Below, in pieces: positions 5,447 to 6,243 of a DNA stretch of 6,243 nt. Position 1 is the first letter of the stretch. Every line of letters starts with the position of its first letter. The notes beneath the pieces are model-generated. The model did not search any database. It was not told the DNA's origin and saw nothing but the letters and a program-made list of their open reading frames with translations. The DNA is from Candidatus Methanogasteraceae archaeon UBA261 (lineage in GTDB: Archaea; Halobacteriota; Methanosarcinia; Methanosarcinales; Methanogasteraceae): assembly GCA_002506015.1 (NCBI GenBank), contig DAWR01000101.1, forward strand, positions 1 through 6,243, in the 5' to 3' direction. The position numbers and the translations under genes are program-made.

Positions 5447-5506
5447 TGCAGGACTTATGTACGTGCAAAATGGCGTACGTGCAAAATGGCGTCCGCAAGT
5501 CCGGCA
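5447..5506. repeat. Inverted repeat enclosing the 16-bp tandem repeat
   Basis: The arms TGCAGGACTT (5447-5456) and AAGTCCGGCA (5497-5506) are complementary at 9 of 10 positions. They bracket exactly the stretch holding the tandem repeat. It could be a large stem-loop in the ribL 3' region or a paired protein-binding site upstream of the ccm promoter. Confidence 0.5.
5459..5490. repeat. Perfect tandem repeat, 2 x 16 bp
   Basis: The unit GTACGTGCAAAATGGC occurs twice without a gap (5459-5474 and 5475-5490). It lies about 25 bp upstream of the ccm box A and about 70 bp after the ribL stop. A regulator-binding direct repeat is plausible; replication slippage is the alternative. Confidence 0.85.
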
Positions 5507-5559
5507 TGGGATTGCGGTATGCCAGACACACACGGCAGGGAACACAACACAGACAGGAA

Positions 5560-5973
5560 TTACAGGGCAAGGATCATCTCAACAATCTTTCTGGTGCTGC
5601 AGAGTCTACCTGAGTTCAACTTCCCGATGCGAACTACCTCTGAGTCAAAGCCACGATCCGCAAGTTTTCGTCTCAAATCCGCATCATCAAAGTACTGATC
5701 AAAGCCGAGCGCTATTATATCCGGTTTGATCTCGTAGAGCGGCTCAAAGATATCGGTTTCGCTCCCGAGAACCGCATGATCCACCACTTTGAGCGCCTGT
5801 ATCATCTCAAGGCGGTGTTCGTCAGGAAGAACCGGCTTTGGTTTATGCTTGATCATGCTCGACCGTGCAACGATTACGTAGAGTTCATCACCGAGCGCAG
5901 AAGCCTGCGAAAGATAAAAGAGATGCCCTGGATGGACGATATCGAATGTTCCTGTTGCGAGCACCCGCGTCAT
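5560..5973 (-). CDS. ribL: Archaeal FAD synthase (FMN adenylyltransferase)
   Basis: A 137-aa nucleotidyltransferase of the cytidylyltransferase-like fold. The archaeal RibL family transfers AMP from ATP to FMN to make FAD in the cytosol. Visible motifs: TGTFDIVHPGHLFYL (7-21) with the catalytic HxGH at His14 to His17; ARSSMIKHKPKP (36-47), the nucleotide/phosphate loop; LKVVDHAVLG (61-70); KPDIIALGFDQ (83-93), typical of FAD synthases; and CSTRKIV (125-131), the C-terminal signature with Cys125. The length is usual for the family. The ATG at 5973 is preferred over a GTG at 5982 because it forms an ATGA overlap with the coaBC stop and a GA-rich GGGGTGGGAG precedes it. Glycerol-3-phosphate cytidylyltransferase is the nearest alternative family, but the IALGFDQ block and archaeal context favour FAD synthase. 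Confidence 0.87.
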   Translation of the reverse strand: MTRVLATGTFDIVHPGHLFYLSQASALGDELYVIVARSSMIKHKPKPVLPDEHRLEMIQALKVVDHAVLGSETDIFEPLYEIKPDIIALGFDQYFDDADLRRKLADRGFDSEVVRIGKLNSGRLCSTRKIVEMILAL

Positions 5974-6243
5974 CGCTCCCACCCCTCTCCGTCCAAAAAT
6001 TCCTGGACGCTGTCCAAAATCACGCCCGCAACAATTGTTTTGGTACCGATGACGTGCCGGGGTTGACCCGGGTCATGCGCCGTCACGATCCAGACCTCGC
6101 CACAATCGCCACCCATGTTGTCCTGCGTATTCGCAACAATCACCGCAAGCCCGTAACGAGTCATATTCTCTCTCGCGCGTTCGATTAAGAGATCGCCGCT
6201 CAGTGTCTCCAGTTTGAAGCCCACGATCGCAAGATCGGGGTGC
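5970..6243 (-). CDS. coaBC: C-terminal part of phosphopantothenoylcysteine synthetase/decarboxylase (CoaBC)
   Basis: The last 90 codons of a gene that enters from the right edge. The reading continues past the GTG at 6224 as HPDLAI-VGFKLET, so that GTG is not a start. The fragment matches the CoaB (ligase) domain of CoaBC, which joins cysteine to 4'-phosphopantothenate using CTP in coenzyme A synthesis: VGFKLET, then LLIERARENM, YGLAVIVAN, GDCGEVWIV, and finally GTKTIVAGVILDSV, which corresponds to the usual SK...A..IL.. end of the family. The stop overlaps the ribL start by ATGA, so translation of the two is probably coupled. Whether the N-terminal CoaC decarboxylase domain is fused cannot be seen here. 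Confidence 0.83.
   Translation of the reverse strand, partial: HPDLAIVGFKLETLSGDLLIERARENMTRYGLAVIVANTQDNMGGDCGEVWIVTAHDPGQPRHVIGTKTIVAGVILDSVQEFLDGEGWER

Noticed and set aside
5974..5982. GTG start for ribL adding three residues
   Set aside because: The ATG at 5973 gives the expected N-terminus, an ATGA overlap with coaBC and a better-placed purine-rich site.
1..6243. CRISPR array, transposon or prophage signatures
   Set aside because: No regularly spaced repeats, terminal inverted repeats, transposase or phage genes were seen; the only tandem repeat has two units with no spacer.

Overview
The window looks like euryarchaeal chromosome, probably from a cytochrome-c-bearing lineage such as Methanosarcinales, ANME or Syntrophoarchaeum relatives (lineage is an inference). 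Supporting points are an archaeal-type FAD synthase, a short-form polyprenyl diphosphate synthase with the KRIRP and DDxxD motifs, a CcmE with the archaeal CxxxY motif, AT-rich box-A-like promoter elements, oligo-T terminators, and Shine-Dalgarno sites matching GAGGTGAT. Every gene I can support is on the minus strand, so the window is described here from right to left, in the direction of transcription.

Right part (6243 to 5560): the 3' end of coaBC (CoA biosynthesis) overlaps ribL (FAD synthase) by an ATGA junction, making a cofactor-biosynthesis pair. Next comes a 161-bp intergenic stretch with a perfect 16-bp tandem repeat enclosed by an inverted repeat, an AT-rich box A and a small palindrome.

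Middle (5398 to 3988): a compact unit of ccmD (46 aa, easily missed), ccmE (CxxxY variant) and a polyprenyl diphosphate synthase. It ends in a T7 tract just after the last stop codon. Haem delivery for c-type cytochromes is thus linked to a prenyl-chain enzyme. The residue five positions before the prenyl synthase's first Asp-rich motif is small, so its product might be a long chain for a membrane electron carrier rather than only lipid GGPP.

From 3987 to 3497 there is about 490 bp without a convincing gene. It holds a probable promoter for the left-hand operon, T-tracts and several short hairpins.

Left part (3496 to 1): four consecutive exported proteins. Two are tandem paralogues of 434 and 451 aa built of predicted beta-sandwich domains. 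They are followed by a GC-rich hairpin with a short T-tract, a lipoprotein with a possible PepSY-like C-terminal half, and the start of another secreted protein that runs off the window. This looks like a cell-surface operon of unknown function. I see no CRISPR array, tRNA, rRNA, transposase or CxxCH cytochrome gene.
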